Source: Mytilisepta virgata (Eukaryota; Mollusca; Bivalvia; Mytilida; Mytilidae). Taken from it: a stretch of 64,000 nucleotides of DNA. The translations under genes and the position numbers were made by a program. The stretch lies in assembly GCA_028015205.1 (NCBI GenBank), contig CM051511.1, positions 33,968,001 through 34,032,000 on the forward strand, read 5' to 3'. The notes under the pieces were generated by a model. The model ran no database searches, had not been told where the DNA came from, and saw only the letters and a list, made by a program, of their open reading frames with translations. Shown in pieces: positions 48,634 to 58,800 of this stretch. Every line of letters starts with the position of its first letter. Position 1 is the first letter of the stretch.

Positions 48634-49115
48634 GAGAATTATATTTCTTTATGCCCAGTCCACAGACAGACGTGAAGCCGATGTCGGTAAATGTTTTGCA
48701 TTGTTGGTGGATGGGCTGTTTACAACTCTAGACCAAACTTCGGATTATAATCAAAATATATGTTCATACTAATTGTTGCGCACGTAATTCCATTTACGTT
48801 TTCTTCCTTTTTATATGTGTAGAATTTGAACACTATTTTTCAGGTAACGCCCTAAGGAAAACTACGACAAAGATGAGACATTAACGAAATGTGGTCGTTA
48901 TAAGGAATGAATTAAATACGACATTGAAACAGTTGATGGACGGGAAAAACAAAAACAAAAAACATTAAGATACAGATAAAAACAACCAAAATGTACAATC
49001 TACCAACAATAGTATAAAACATCCAACTATATTAAGTGTTTCGAGAGATTATATCTGAAAAAAATATGAGATTACCAAATTCGGCTTTAGTTGGCTTTGA
49101 AAGATATTCGGTCAT
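43279..49115 (-). CDS. Caspase-like protein predicted catalytically inactive (pseudo-caspase), seven exons, 310 residues
   Basis: Proposed minus-strand exons: 49115-49076, 48597-48497, 47768-47580, 47234-47006, 46345-46238, 45703-45588 and 43428-43279. Junction phases agree and the joined frame has 310 codons. Peptidase C14 landmarks in order: the p20 start (YPLQRTGKGKFLLVC), the S1-pocket Arg in YTSRLDFDV (R76), EIMDFFRTKV, the His loop, LKGKPKIFIIQ, then p10 with DLFVVSAYP, DGSYFIQALIEVI and a final NKEFYF-type strand. In active caspases the His loop reads SHG and the Cys motif QACxG. Here they read TGG (G139) and QSYNF (Y183), so both catalytic residues are replaced. The p10 Arg after SW is Met. 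No DED or CARD is present. Known caspase homologues of this kind (c-FLIP, nematode CSP-3) modulate active caspases. The weakest junction is the donor at 47006/47005 (GTG|GTACTT). The role is inferred. Confidence 0.75.
43785..44065. mobile_element. TTAA-flanked MITE, family 2 (copy 2)
   Basis: Bounded by TTAA (43785-43788 and 44062-44065) with inverted ends TTAAGGTGGTACCCAACACT and AGTGTTAGGTACAACCTTAA. Reverse complement of 9352-9632 with few differences. Lies in the last intron of the pseudo-caspase gene. Confidence 0.8.
44300..44450 (-). repeat. Dispersed repeat A (copy 3, partial)
   Basis: CAAGAAATACCAAAGGGATA, GACAAACTCTGGAGAAC, ACATGCACTAAAATTAAAAA and ATGAACAACATGGACCCC are the reverse complement of the 3' half of copies 4443-4740 and 25100-25385. 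Confidence 0.75.
44712..45500 (+). repeat. Three-unit tandem repeat (~260 bp) in the pseudo-caspase intron
   Basis: CCTGTACAATGASATATCAA starts units at about 44712, 44972 and 45239. Each unit contains GGGTGACACGCTTTTGGGAA, GTGATTTTTTGGGTTGGGAA and runs of GAATTGGGAAAA. The sub-repeat makes coiled-coil-like readings on the plus strand that are not conserved as genes. Confidence 0.8.
45795..46073. mobile_element. TTAA-flanked MITE, family 3
   Basis: Inverted ends TTAAGGTATCCGGACC and GGGTCCGGATACCTTAA, with TTAA at 45795-45798 and 46070-46073. A detached similar end (AAAAGGTATCCGGACAATAT) lies at about 42247. In the pseudo-caspase intron between exons 5 and 6. Confidence 0.75.
46947..46977 (-). 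other. Possible 31-nt cassette exon or remnant in the pseudo-caspase gene
   Basis: A strong acceptor (TTTTACATAATTGCAG) precedes it and a donor (AGGG|GTAATG) follows. Its end phase would fit the next exon at 46345, but no upstream donor gives the matching entry phase, so I left it out of the main model. Confidence 0.25.
48602..48633 (+). repeat. (ATA)n microsatellite at a splice acceptor
   Basis: About ten ATA units. On the minus strand they form the (TAT)n tract directly before the CAG acceptor of the exon at 48597-48497. Confidence 0.9.
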
Positions 49116-49551
49116 ATGCAAAATTAAAAATATAAAAAAATATATATTGTGGCTATTTTAAAACTCTTTTAAACAGCGGATATTACAATGTCGGAGGGTT
49201 TAAAGTTTGAAAAATATGCTGTTCTTAGATATGACAAGAAATCACAAATACTGATGATAAAAAAGGCACGATTTCATTTTGATATATTATCGACATGAAA
49301 CTTATTATTCTACGTCTTAATCTTTAACATTGTTTTGTTGGTCCGCAAAATTAACCCTTTATACAGAGAAATACCATTAAAATGTTAGATTGTGGTTGCA
49401 ATGTTTTATGTTCTTACGTAATCATGGCAATGTGGAAGTGACAACATCACCTATAATATGCCTTATGACAAATAAAACATTAAGGAGTAAAACGCCATCA
49501 TAACAAGTTATCTAAGCTAAATTTTCCATTCAAAATTTGATAAAAATTTAC

Positions 49552-49627
49552 CAGAAATTTCTAAGGCTCTTCCTTTAGATGCAGAGGTAACCCTTAGCTG
49601 AGTTAGGATTCCTGTTTGTGATCCCAT
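49552..49627 (-). CDS. Alternative first coding exon of the pseudo-caspase gene
   Basis: ATG at 49627-49625 opens 25 codons (M-G-S-Q-T-G start) and ends TCTG|GTAAAT in phase 1. That phase joins the exon at 48597 exactly as the exon at 49115-49076 does. The two are therefore candidate alternative N-termini; spliced from here the protein would have 322 residues. It may equally be a chance ORF. Confidence 0.4.
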
Positions 49628-49675
49628 CACTTCGAAGAAGTTCGGGGATATATTGTTATCGCCTCCTTCCGTCGT

Positions 49676-49790
49676 ACCGTCCGTCTGTCCGTCATACCGC
49701 CATACCGTCTGTCTGTTCCTCCATCGTACCGTCTGTCCGTTCGTCCGTCGTACCGTCCGTCCGTCTGTCCGTCCATCCGTCACACTTTCT
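49676..49790 (+). repeat. CCGTCYGT microsatellite-like tract
   Basis: Degenerate (CCGT/CTGT/CGTA)n, open in most frames. Directly upstream of the alternative first exon of the pseudo-caspase gene. A G-to-A-rich tract with a poly(A) run follows at 49950-49983. Confidence 0.8.
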
Positions 49791-50634
49791 TGAGAAATCG
49801 TTTCAGAAATTGTGAATTTAAGCTTGCAACCTAAACTCCTCTTTCATTTTTGACTTCATGCATTTAATTTCTATACAGTATTATCACAAACTGTATGTAA
49901 GGCCTTTTATTTTTAATTAATTGGTTTACGGATTTTTTTTTTAAAATACGGTCGGTCGGTCGGGGAAAAAAAAAAAAAAAAAAGAGGGCAAATCGTGTAC
50001 TTTTGAAAAATCTTGGTTGTATTGCCAAATATATATATAAAGATTGCAAATGATTTGTAACCCATTGAAATGTCAGAACATCTATCTTAAAAGTTCTTGT
50101 TCAGTAGACCATTCCCTTTTTAAGGGATTCGACTCGTCAACTACGATGAGATAAAATGAGTGGATTCGATATCTTGCGGAATCAAGATATTCATACAAAA
50201 CGAAATTAAAAGCCACATGGATTGTAATAGAAAATTCGTTTCATAAAACTTGTTTCGAAATTGGCATCACTAACGGCTATAAATATTTTTTTTTCTTGGA
50301 TCATGTTTGCAAGTATTTTATTAACGGATAATTTATTTTAAGACGAATTGGAACATCATCTTTTATGAAATTTTGATGCAAAAGGTTTTAAATTTATTTT
50401 TATTTTTGGGATGGCTGATTTCAGAGGGTCGGCGGTAATAAAAAACCAAAATTTTCAATTTTATTTTTTTTCTTCAAATGGGCAAAATCGGGATTGTGAT
50501 CATTTTGTTTGAAAATAACAACATTGTGATAAAAAGTAACAACATTTCGTGAAATTCGACAATATTGTCATTAAACGTAATCTCCCAACAAAGAAATTGA
50601 CAATTGAAAGTTAATGTGAGAAGTCAACTAAAGA

Positions 50635-51030
50635 ATGTCGGGGACCCATTTCTTTTTAAACTGTAAAAACAATGAACAACAGCGTCGTAAATTATTTGAA
50701 TCAATTATAAATATTAATCCTGATTTCCAAAATATGTCATCCTCAGATAAGCTTAATTATATATTAAACCCAAATATAACCCTTTTATCGGCTGTATGCA
50801 CCTTTATGAAACAATCATTGGAAATGAAATCCCGATTGAAATAAGGTTCACACCGGTCAAAGAGTCTTCTGAACTTTTGATGTAACTTGTATGTTATTTT
50901 TGGTGTTCCATTTTTTGTACAAATGTTCTTTTGTTTGTATTTGATATTTGTATTGTATTTGCTTGATCCGATGGGGTGTATTATGTAACTAAAGATTATT
51001 AATATAAAGATCTTTGATCCTAAAATAAAC
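50635..51030 (+). pseudogene. 5'-truncated LINE 3' end
   Basis: About 69 open codons to a stop at 50842-50844, starting with GTHFFLNCKNNEQQRRKLF, the post-RT zinc-knuckle style of many LINEs (HFxxxC). The 3' UTR has GATCCGATGGGGTGTATTAT and an ATTATTAATATAAAGAT end. Similar in layout to 26945-27400. Dead remnant. Confidence 0.6.
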
Positions 51031-51320
51031 TTTGCATGTTTTTTTTTAACTCGGGGTAAGTTTTGTCCTAAACACTAAATTTGCATCAAAATCATCACTT
51101 GGTTGAAACAAATGTGGGTTTGCGGGTATAACTGTCGTCTCCGACAGCACTTTAGTTTTTAATAAAAATAACATCTGGCGAAAATTAAGCTATGTAACAA
51201 CATCACAATAGAGATTTATCGAAAGTGTAGATACCTACTTTTACGCCGACTTTTACAGGTAAAAATAGAGTGACCGTCTCAAAGATGAAAATAGTAAAAT
51301 GTACCATTTATTGAATTTTT

Positions 51321-52310
51321 TTATTGAAATAAATTTCTTCTCCGATTAACAAGTGATGCACAAGTCTCCACTACTTGTTTCAATTTGTGCCTCGGGTGTC
51401 TCCATAGAGTTCCAAGAACTCTATAGTTTTTAAGGTCGCTTATGGTGTGTTCGACAACGATCCTGTATTCGCTTATGATTCTATTAAGTTTTCTACATTT
51501 ACGCCTCTGTGCATGTGGTCTTCTGTTAATTTGCTGTCGTGTTAGTGGTGTTAAAATCGGGTGTCTGTTTGGGTAAATTTTGTCTGCTAACAAAAAGCAA
51601 TCCTGCGGGAAGGGAAGTGCTGGATCATGGCCGATTTGTCTCATCAGCATAAACTGCTGTGCGTCGTTTTGGTGGCCTAAAAATCCACTTTCAATGTAAC
51701 ATATCGTTCCTGTGTTATCTATAACCACCTGCGTATGTATAGCATGAAAATGACGATGTCCAGAAAAATATATTTCTTGCGGTTCAACTTGTGGTCTGTA
51801 TATTTCAATAGATGTTCCATCAATTGCCCCAACTGCTGCTTGAAGTTTCGGCCAAATTCCGCGTTTTTCTCGCCATTCGTTTAAATTTGGCCACTGTACA
51901 TAAAAACCAAAAGCTCTATGAAATACTGGAATACACATATCGATTTCTCTTTGAATTCCAGATACACTTATTTTAAAAATCAAGGACAGAACATGATACG
52001 ACGGATACGACCTCAACCACATCATATACAACATGACTCTGTTTCTTGAAGATAATTTATGGGGTCTACCATTATCTTGTATAAATGAATCTTGAACCAA
52101 TTGAAGAATTTGCAATAAAGTTTCTGGACTTTCTCCCGTAGCTTGAAAAAAACCATATCTATGTTCCGAAAACTCCGTAAAAACATCATTTCCACTCCAA
52201 TTTTCAACAGTGTCTCCGTTGATCCTACGGCGGAGGTCTATCAAAGGATCTGGTGGCAGACGAAGAAATAATGACGTTAAGAAGCTCGCAAGTGCCACAT
52301 AGAAATACAT
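51321..52310 (-). CDS. Harbinger (PIF)/HARBI1-type DDE transposase-derived nuclease, 329 residues
   Basis: Uninterrupted ORF with ATG at 52310. Residues about 101-123 (SYHVLSLIFKISVSGIQREI) look like the helix-turn-helix seen near the start of this family. The DDE_Tnp_4 core follows: D164 in GAIDGTSIEI, D243 in LLADKIYPN and E288 in YRIVVEHTISDLK. Most relatives have GDSGYP-like residues around the second Asp, so ADKIYP is a deviation. Length fits HARBI1 (about 350). No Myb/SANT partner ORF is visible in the window. It could be an autonomous transposon's transposase, a stranded copy or a domesticated gene; the intact frame and lack of introns do not decide this. The first codons fall in the palindrome at 52285-52506. 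Poly(A) signal-like AATAAA lies just past the stop on the minus strand. Confidence 0.8.
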   Translation of the reverse strand: MYFYVALASFLTSLFLRLPPDPLIDLRRRINGDTVENWSGNDVFTEFSEHRYGFFQATGESPETLLQILQLVQDSFIQDNGRPHKLSSRNRVMLYMMWLRSYPSYHVLSLIFKISVSGIQREIDMCIPVFHRAFGFYVQWPNLNEWREKRGIWPKLQAAVGAIDGTSIEIYRPQVEPQEIYFSGHRHFHAIHTQVVIDNTGTICYIESGFLGHQNDAQQFMLMRQIGHDPALPFPQDCFLLADKIYPNRHPILTPLTRQQINRRPHAQRRKCRKLNRIISEYRIVVEHTISDLKNYRVLGTLWRHPRHKLKQVVETCASLVNRRRNLFQ

Positions 52311-52506
52311 AAAAATAATTTATCTGGCGCCACATAAACTAATTATTTTGAGGCCGCCGCTTAAATTATCTGGTGGCCGCCAGATAAGTGGCGGTTGCCA
52401 AATTAATTATTCGTTTATGTGGCGGCCGTCATATATTTTGTGGCGACTGCCACATAAAAATTATTTCTAGGTATTTCTAGGTGGCACTAACGGGTTTCCA
52501 CATTTG
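52285..52506. repeat. Large imperfect palindrome with GGCCGCC/GCCAC motifs at the transposase 5' end
   Basis: Left AAATAATTTATCTGGCGCCA ... GAGGCCGCC pairs with right GGCGGCC ... GCCACATAAAAATTATTT. The outermost parts also pair (CAAGTGCCACATAGAAATA with TATTTCTAGGTGGCACT). Many copies of the sub-motif TGTGGCGG/CCGCCACA occur. It may be the subterminal region of the Harbinger element or an independent foldback. Confidence 0.65.
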
Positions 52507-53082
52507 CTAAAGATTTATGTTTAATGGAACAAATGCAACTGGAGCAGAAATAATGACGTATTGAACTTGACAATTTATTTTCTGGTTTACCTGCTGGTTT
52601 TTTGTCCGTCAGTCATATCGTTAGATTTCTTAACAGCTTTGTCGAAATTTTTGTAATGACTAGGGTGCATGGAAGGTGTGATTATTTCTATTTAATTCGA
52701 AAAACAAATGTCCTTCATATGCCCAAAATAATAATAAATCGGTATGGAGTAAATGTATTGTCGGAAATAATTGGCATGACCGGGCATGGCTAAATTTTCT
52801 CTGCATTTTAGGTATATTTATAACAACTACAGTCTACGCCCGATATAATTGACCAGTGACCGGCCAGGTCAATATATTTGAACAAAACATGATTGTGTCT
52901 GCAAATATCGCATATGGCTGTATTGCCATTCAATATTTTGACTTTTATGATAAAAGTTCAGTGTATGTTATTGTGTAATTGTGTCCATGGTTTCTAAAAC
53001 ATTAGATTACGAGGGCATAAATTAATTCATCAAACACTATAAATGTTGAATTAATATACGATTTATAGCATGACTTTTTAGC

Positions 53083-53250
53083 TCACCTGGCCAAAAGGTC
53101 ATGTGAGCTTTTTCCATCACTTGGCGTCCGTCGTCCGTCCGTCCGTCCGTCCGTCCGTAAGCTTTTCACATTTTGGCTATCTCCTTTAAAACCGCTGGAC
53201 CAATTTTAACCAAATTCTACAGGAATGATGTATGGAAGGTCCTTGAGCCT
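53083..53250 (+). repeat. AGCTCACCTGGCC...CTTGGCGTCCGTC repeat with (CCGT)n
   Basis: AGCTCACCTGGCCAAAAGGT / CATGTGAGCTTTTTCCATCA / CTTGGCGTCCGTCGTCCGTC, then CTCCTTTAAAACCGCTGGAC / CAATTTTAACCAAATT. The first part is a short inverted repeat (AGCTCACNTGGCC / GGTCATGTGAGCT). Common bivalve dispersed repeat. Confidence 0.7.
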
Positions 53251-53254
53251 CTGG

Positions 53255-54330
53255 TTTCTGAGAGAAGTAGCTGGTTATAAAATATACAAAATGTAAATTG
53301 TTAAAATACACTCTTGCTGGGTAAGAGATGGAGACATGAAGGCTGGTAAGTGATTACGTTTACACTAATTTCAATTAGCGTATTTTGCTTTATCTAAACC
53401 TTGGTCAATTTTCATTTGTATTTGAGATTTTAAACTATCCTTTACAGATTACTAACCTATACATGTATGTACATCGAAAGCAGATACTTTGGTCACATGT
53501 ACTTCACGTGACGAAGATATTCAATCGAGTGCACCTTTATTTCTTACATTTCACTTTTGAGACGACCCACGGTATTATTATTGTAAGAGTTGACAATAGT
53601 AGTTGGTATCTACACTTTCGATAAATCTCTAATAGGCATATTGTACCATATCAAAGCTCCATCCTTTCCTCTTCGATACATGTTGGATTTCTTAATTATT
53701 CTTATTTCTCGTGTAAGGCACAACATCACTTCGAAATAATAAACCATGCCAGTCCCTCGCCACAACTTTAAAGCAAATTAATTTATAAAACACACATCAA
53801 AACAAAAGGTGACTTATATTAATATATATAAACAAAGAAGATGTCTTATCAAGTGTATAAGATACGTTGTATATGTATCCTAAACGTTGAAAACAAATAC
53901 ATCATGTCATTTAAGATAAAACGTCATTTTTAATTGGTGTTTAAACCTTAGATATTATAATAAATTCGGATCTTGTTATTCATTTATATCATGCAATGTG
54001 GAAAAATTTCAAATTTTCAATGCAATTTGAGATTGGTGACGTGGACGTCACAGCTGGAATTATGATAATGATTTTCAGCTAATGTATCCTATAGTCTTCG
54101 GTAAATCTGACTGGCAGTCTGACAGATGTACAACGGATTGGGTTTTTTTCCTAGTATAGTTAACACGTATCGAAAAAATATTGCCATCTTTGAAGCGTCA
54201 ATTGCAATATTACAACATCTTAAGGGGTTAACATCTGCAATTTCATCAGTTGTTGAGATTGGCATCTTCCGTTTGAAGTAGTTTAATACCATAATTCACT
54301 GCTCCGAGGGAAGAAAACTTTTCACAAACC
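53255..54330. other. No gene seen
   Basis: AT-rich. The short ORFs (53385-53624 +, 54089-54292 -) have no supporting features. The end may hold the promoter of the secreted helical protein. Confidence 0.35.
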
Positions 54331-54361
54331 AAATTTGAATTATTTTCATCGAGGTAGACAA

Positions 54362-54808
54362 ATGGGGTGTTTTTTGCTCTCAGTTATTTTCGGGTTACTG
54401 TTCAATCACTTTACCGTGTGTAACAGTTATTCCTGTAAGGGTGAAACCTGTGAGACAAATGTCATAGCGCCACTACTAGACAGCCAAAATGCACCTCTTG
54501 TGGCCAGACTGGATTTCTCCACAGCAAACAAAAGAATCGATAAGTTTGTGAAACGCTTGGTTCAAACAAAAATGACAAATCTGGCAAAAACAAAACTGGA
54601 GGAAATTCTCAAGTTTTTGGATTTAGAGAATGAAGTGAAAAGGCATGTGAATGAAATTAAACAGAAGCTTACAGTTACCATAACAAAAGAAGTTGATCGA
54701 GCATTAAAGGAAACAATCCAATCAGGTATAGACAAATTTCCTTACTTACATAGGTTTGGCTTTACATGCGTAATGTGTGCTAGCGTTACGGGACTGGGAA
54801 ACCAGTAA
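54362..54808 (+). CDS. Secreted helical protein of unknown function, 148 residues if unspliced
   Basis: The ATG at 54362 begins an apparent signal peptide (MGCFLLSVIFGLLFNHF, cut probably around residues 20-22). A short cysteine-bearing piece (SCKGETCE) follows, then about 75 residues rich in K, E, L and I with heptad-like spacing. I do not recognise the family. In mussels, signal peptide plus coiled coil is often the N-terminal exon of a larger secreted lectin-like protein. A donor (TCAG|GTATAG at 54725/54726, phase 1) would allow splicing. A phase-matched terminal exon exists at 63486-63592, beyond the LTR retrotransposon. Read straight through, the frame stops at 54806-54808. Confidence 0.5.
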   Translation: MGCFLLSVIFGLLFNHFTVCNSYSCKGETCETNVIAPLLDSQNAPLVARLDFSTANKRIDKFVKRLVQTKMTNLAKTKLEEILKFLDLENEVKRHVNEIKQKLTVTITKEVDRALKETIQSGIDKFPYLHRFGFTCVMCASVTGLGNQ

Positions 54809-55083
54809 TTTACTGTATCGTGGAAGTCAGGTTTTATTAATGGAGGATGCCAGACTAGCCAAAAAGAGTCACCGACCTTTGACCTCGTCAATTTAGACGG
54901 GAGTTTAAAACACCTAAGAACAATTAAATTCTCCCTCTTAAAATTGTCCGAATTTAAATAATTTCCAGTCTATGTATATGGGCACAATGAGAGACGTACA
55001 AGACATGAATTAAGTTTGGTTTGTTCGCAGTAACTTTTTCATATTTTTTCTTGCGAATATTTAATTATAAAACATCAACATAC

Positions 55084-55720
55084 TGTTATGATATTGTATT
55101 ATTATATTTATTTTGATATGGTATTGTAATTATTATATTATTTATCTTGGCCTGATTTGTTTTGCGTAGCCTTATAACATGTATAATATGTTTACATAAT
55201 ATTTATAGTTGTTTACCAAATAATGTTATAACTGCGCAGTTTAGAAATCACTGGAACAATAATGGATACTGATGGAATGACTAGAACTTTCTATTTGACT
55301 TACGTAATAATTATGGTGTGATTCGAACTTCTACCGTATTCCAGAAGTTTCCGTTCTACAGTATATATATGGACACGAAAGTTAAACTTGCAGATCAGAA
55401 CGTGTTGGACTAGATATTCTTGTGTTCTCAGCTGTTGGATTTATTTACGTTTCACACATCATCCTTGACACACACATTTATTTACGTTACATCATACTAG
55501 ATTGTGACTGATTGGATATAATATTCCGTTTGGATTCCCGCAACAGTGACGAGAAGAATTCCGGATTAGGAAAAGGCGAAGGATTTTGAACAGTTAAGTT
55601 GACATTTTAGTTTTCTTGTAATATTTTTTGTAAACTTTGTATATAATAAATCTTGTTAAATTTTATTATTGATTTGTGTCTTTTGTTGACTACAATTTAA
55701 AGGTGATTTCGGCCGTAACA
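55084..55720 (+). repeat. 5' LTR
   Basis: TGTTA...TAACA. Contains a TATATATA box at about 55360 and AATAAA at 55645-55650, so R probably starts between them. Confidence 0.9.
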
Positions 55721-55725
55721 GAAAT

Positions 55726-55743
55726 TGGGGGCTCGTCTCGGGA
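55726..55743 (+). promoter_or_regulatory. Primer-binding site, tRNA-Pro-like
   Basis: TGGGGGCTCGTCTCGGGA starts 5 nt after the LTR. It closely resembles the proline-tRNA primer-binding site of gammaretroviruses, with differences in the 3' half. Confidence 0.6.
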
Positions 55744-55809
55744 GAACGTTCATATCTTATTAAATTTTTTCAGTATTTTCATTAGAATTAGCCAACAAAA
55801 TTCTACAAA

Positions 55810-58800
55810 ATGGAATTTGATGCTGGTAAATTTTTGAAAACGCCAGACCTGGAAGGGTTTGATAAATTAAAGAAAGAAGAATTAGTGTTGCTTGCTAAAC
55901 ATCTAAAAATAGATTTTAGAACATCTATGAGAAAACAAATTATAAAAAATTATTTGGTAATAGACAATTTAGTTGATTTAGAAATTTTTGGTGAAGAGGC
56001 TCTTGACCTCAAGGTCGAAAATGTTGATGCTTTAAAATTAAAACAGCTTGAATTAGAACATGAACTTAAATTAAAACAACTTGAATTAGAAAAGGAAGAT
56101 GGATTTAAATTAAAACAATTGGAAAACGAAGTTAAATTAAAACAATTAGAAAAAGAAGAAAAACAATTACAGGCAGAACTTGAAATGAAGGAAAGGTTAG
56201 AGATGGAGAAAATAAAAATAGAAATGGCTAAAGTAGAAAGCAACACTAAGTCAAAATCAGAACATTTTGAGGCAGCAAAAAATATACGTTTGGTTCCTAA
56301 ATTTTGTGAAAAAACGGTGGATAAATTTTTTCCACAATTTGAGAAAATTGCTCAAAATCTGAAATGGCCAAAGCCTTATTGGACTACTATGCTGCAAAGT
56401 GTTTTTGTGGGCAAGGCCGCTGAAATTTACTCAGCACTTTCTTCAGAAAAAAGTTCTGATTATGACACTGTTAAACAGGAAGTTTTGAAAGCTTATGAGC
56501 TAGTGCCAGAAGCATATAGACAGAAATTTAGATCTTATAAAAAGTTTGAAACACAAACCTATGTTGAATTTGCTAGGGAAAAAGAAGATTTATTTGATAA
56601 ATGGCTTACGTCAAAGAAAATAGATAAAAATTTTGATAAATTAAGACAATTAATATTATTAGAAGAGTTCAAGCAGTGTGTTAATTTAGACTTAAAAACA
56701 CATTTAGATGACAAAACTGTTGAGACATTGCAAGATGCAGCTGTTGTTTCCGATAATTATACCATTTCACATAAAAGAAGTTTCAAAGATCAAAATTTTA
56801 ACACTTCTAGCGGAAATTACAAAAATCAAAGCACTGAGCGTACTGATATTAAGCCTGTTGCACAGAATAAGAGTCCGTCTAGTTATAATATGTCTGGTCC
56901 AAAGTTTGATACTTTTGAGAAGAAGTCACTAACTTGTGCTTATTGTAAGAAAAATGGTCACCTGATGGCTGATTGTTTTAGACTCCAGAAGAAGAATGAA
57001 AGAGATCATAAGCCCAAGTCCAGTGCTTGTACGACACCCGTTGTTACCAATAAGTTGGAATGTCCTGCGAGTCAGGCTTTTAAGTCCAGTTTTTGTGATT
57101 ACATGGAGGATTATAAACCTTTTATGTCTGATGGGTTTGTTTCTATTGTTAATAATACTACTCCGCAGCCTATTAAGATTTTACGGGACACTGGAGCTTC
57201 TCAGTCTTTGTTGTTAGAAGGTGTGTTGCCTTTGTCCGAGGAGACGTCCGTTGGTGCCTCCGTTTTGTTACGAGGTGTGGAGTTAGGTTGTATAGATGTT
57301 CCCCTCCATCGTATTTATTTGAAGTCAGATTTAATTACTGGACCAGTTGTTGTGGGTGTTCGTCCTACTCTCCCTGTTGAGGGTGTTTCATTATTGCTAG
57401 GAAATGTTCTAGCTAGGAACAAAGTGGTTGCTGAACCAATTGTTACAAGTGAACCGGTGGTGGATGTTAAATCACCTGAAGAAGATGCTGAACTGTATCC
57501 AGCTTGTGTTGTTACTAGGGCAATGGCAAGAAAACAACAAGATGAGGATTTACATGAAGGCCAGTATGATTATATGGACCTTTCTGACACTTTCTTTGCT
57601 GACATTGAAGGTCCCGGTAGCTCAGAAAAGGCCATAATAAGACCACCTGGTACTAACAAACGTGTAATTATGCCATGGCCAGACGTGAACAGCCATTCAT
57701 TAGACAAAAGAACATTTAGGGAAGAACAGAATAAAGACCCTGAGGTTCTTCAGCTCTGCAAGAGGGCTCTACCCCAAGAAGAAGCAGACAAAGTGGCCGA
57801 ATGTTACTACCATGAAGACGGCATTTTAATGAGGAAGTGGAGGCCCCCTGATGCTATCCCAGAGGAGGAATGGAGAGTGGTATACCAAGTGGTGGTGCCT
57901 AGAGTCTATAGGCAAGAAATTATTGGTCTTGCCCATGACACCCCCTTGGCTGGACATTTAGGTATAAGGAAGACTTGCCTTAAGATATTACAACATTTCT
58001 ACTGGCCCAGACTTAGAAATGATGTCACAGAATACTGCAAATCATGCCATATATGCCAGGTTGTTGGCAAGCCTAACCAGAAAATACCACCAGCACCACT
58101 TCTGCCAATTCCAGCCTTTGAAGAACCTTTCAGCCGAGTACTTATTGATTGCGTTGGACCTTTACCAAAGACCAAGACAGGAAATGCTTATTTACTGACG
58201 ATCATGTGTACATCCACTCGCTTTCCTGAGGCTATTCCCTTAAGGAATATCAAGACACCAACTATTGTCAAAGCTCTTATCAAATTTTTCACATTAGTAG
58301 GACTTCCTAAGTCTATACAGTCCGACCAGGGTTCAAATTTCATGTCAGGTTTATTTCAGCAGGTCGTTTACCAGTTAGAGATTACTCAGTATAGATCAAG
58401 TGCTTATCATCCAGAATCTCAAGGTGCCTTAGAACGTTTTCATCAAACACTGAAGAACATGATTAGAACTTTTTGTCTTCAATTTGATAGGGACTGGGAT
58501 GATGGTGTTCACTTTCTACTTTTTGCGGTCCGAGAGGCTGTTCAAGAATCCCTTGGTTTTAGCCCCTTTGAGTTAGTGTTTGGTCATACTGTGAGGGGAC
58601 CTTTGAAATTGATTAAGGAAAAATGGCTTACTGAACACACTGACTTGAATCTTCTAGACTATGTATCTAGATTTAAAGAAAAATTGTATACTGCTTGTCA
58701 AATTGCTCAGAAAAACTTAAAAACTGTACAGAATAAGATGAAAATATGGTATGATAAAGATGCCAGGGACAGAGTTTTTGAGCCTGGTGATAAGGTACTT

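Noticed and set aside
49517..49815. ORFs in the CCGTC tract (Thr/Asp/Gly/Arg-rich minus strand; Ser/Pro/Val-rich plus strand)
   Set aside because: Microsatellite artefact; only the 3' part from 49627 is kept as a candidate first exon.
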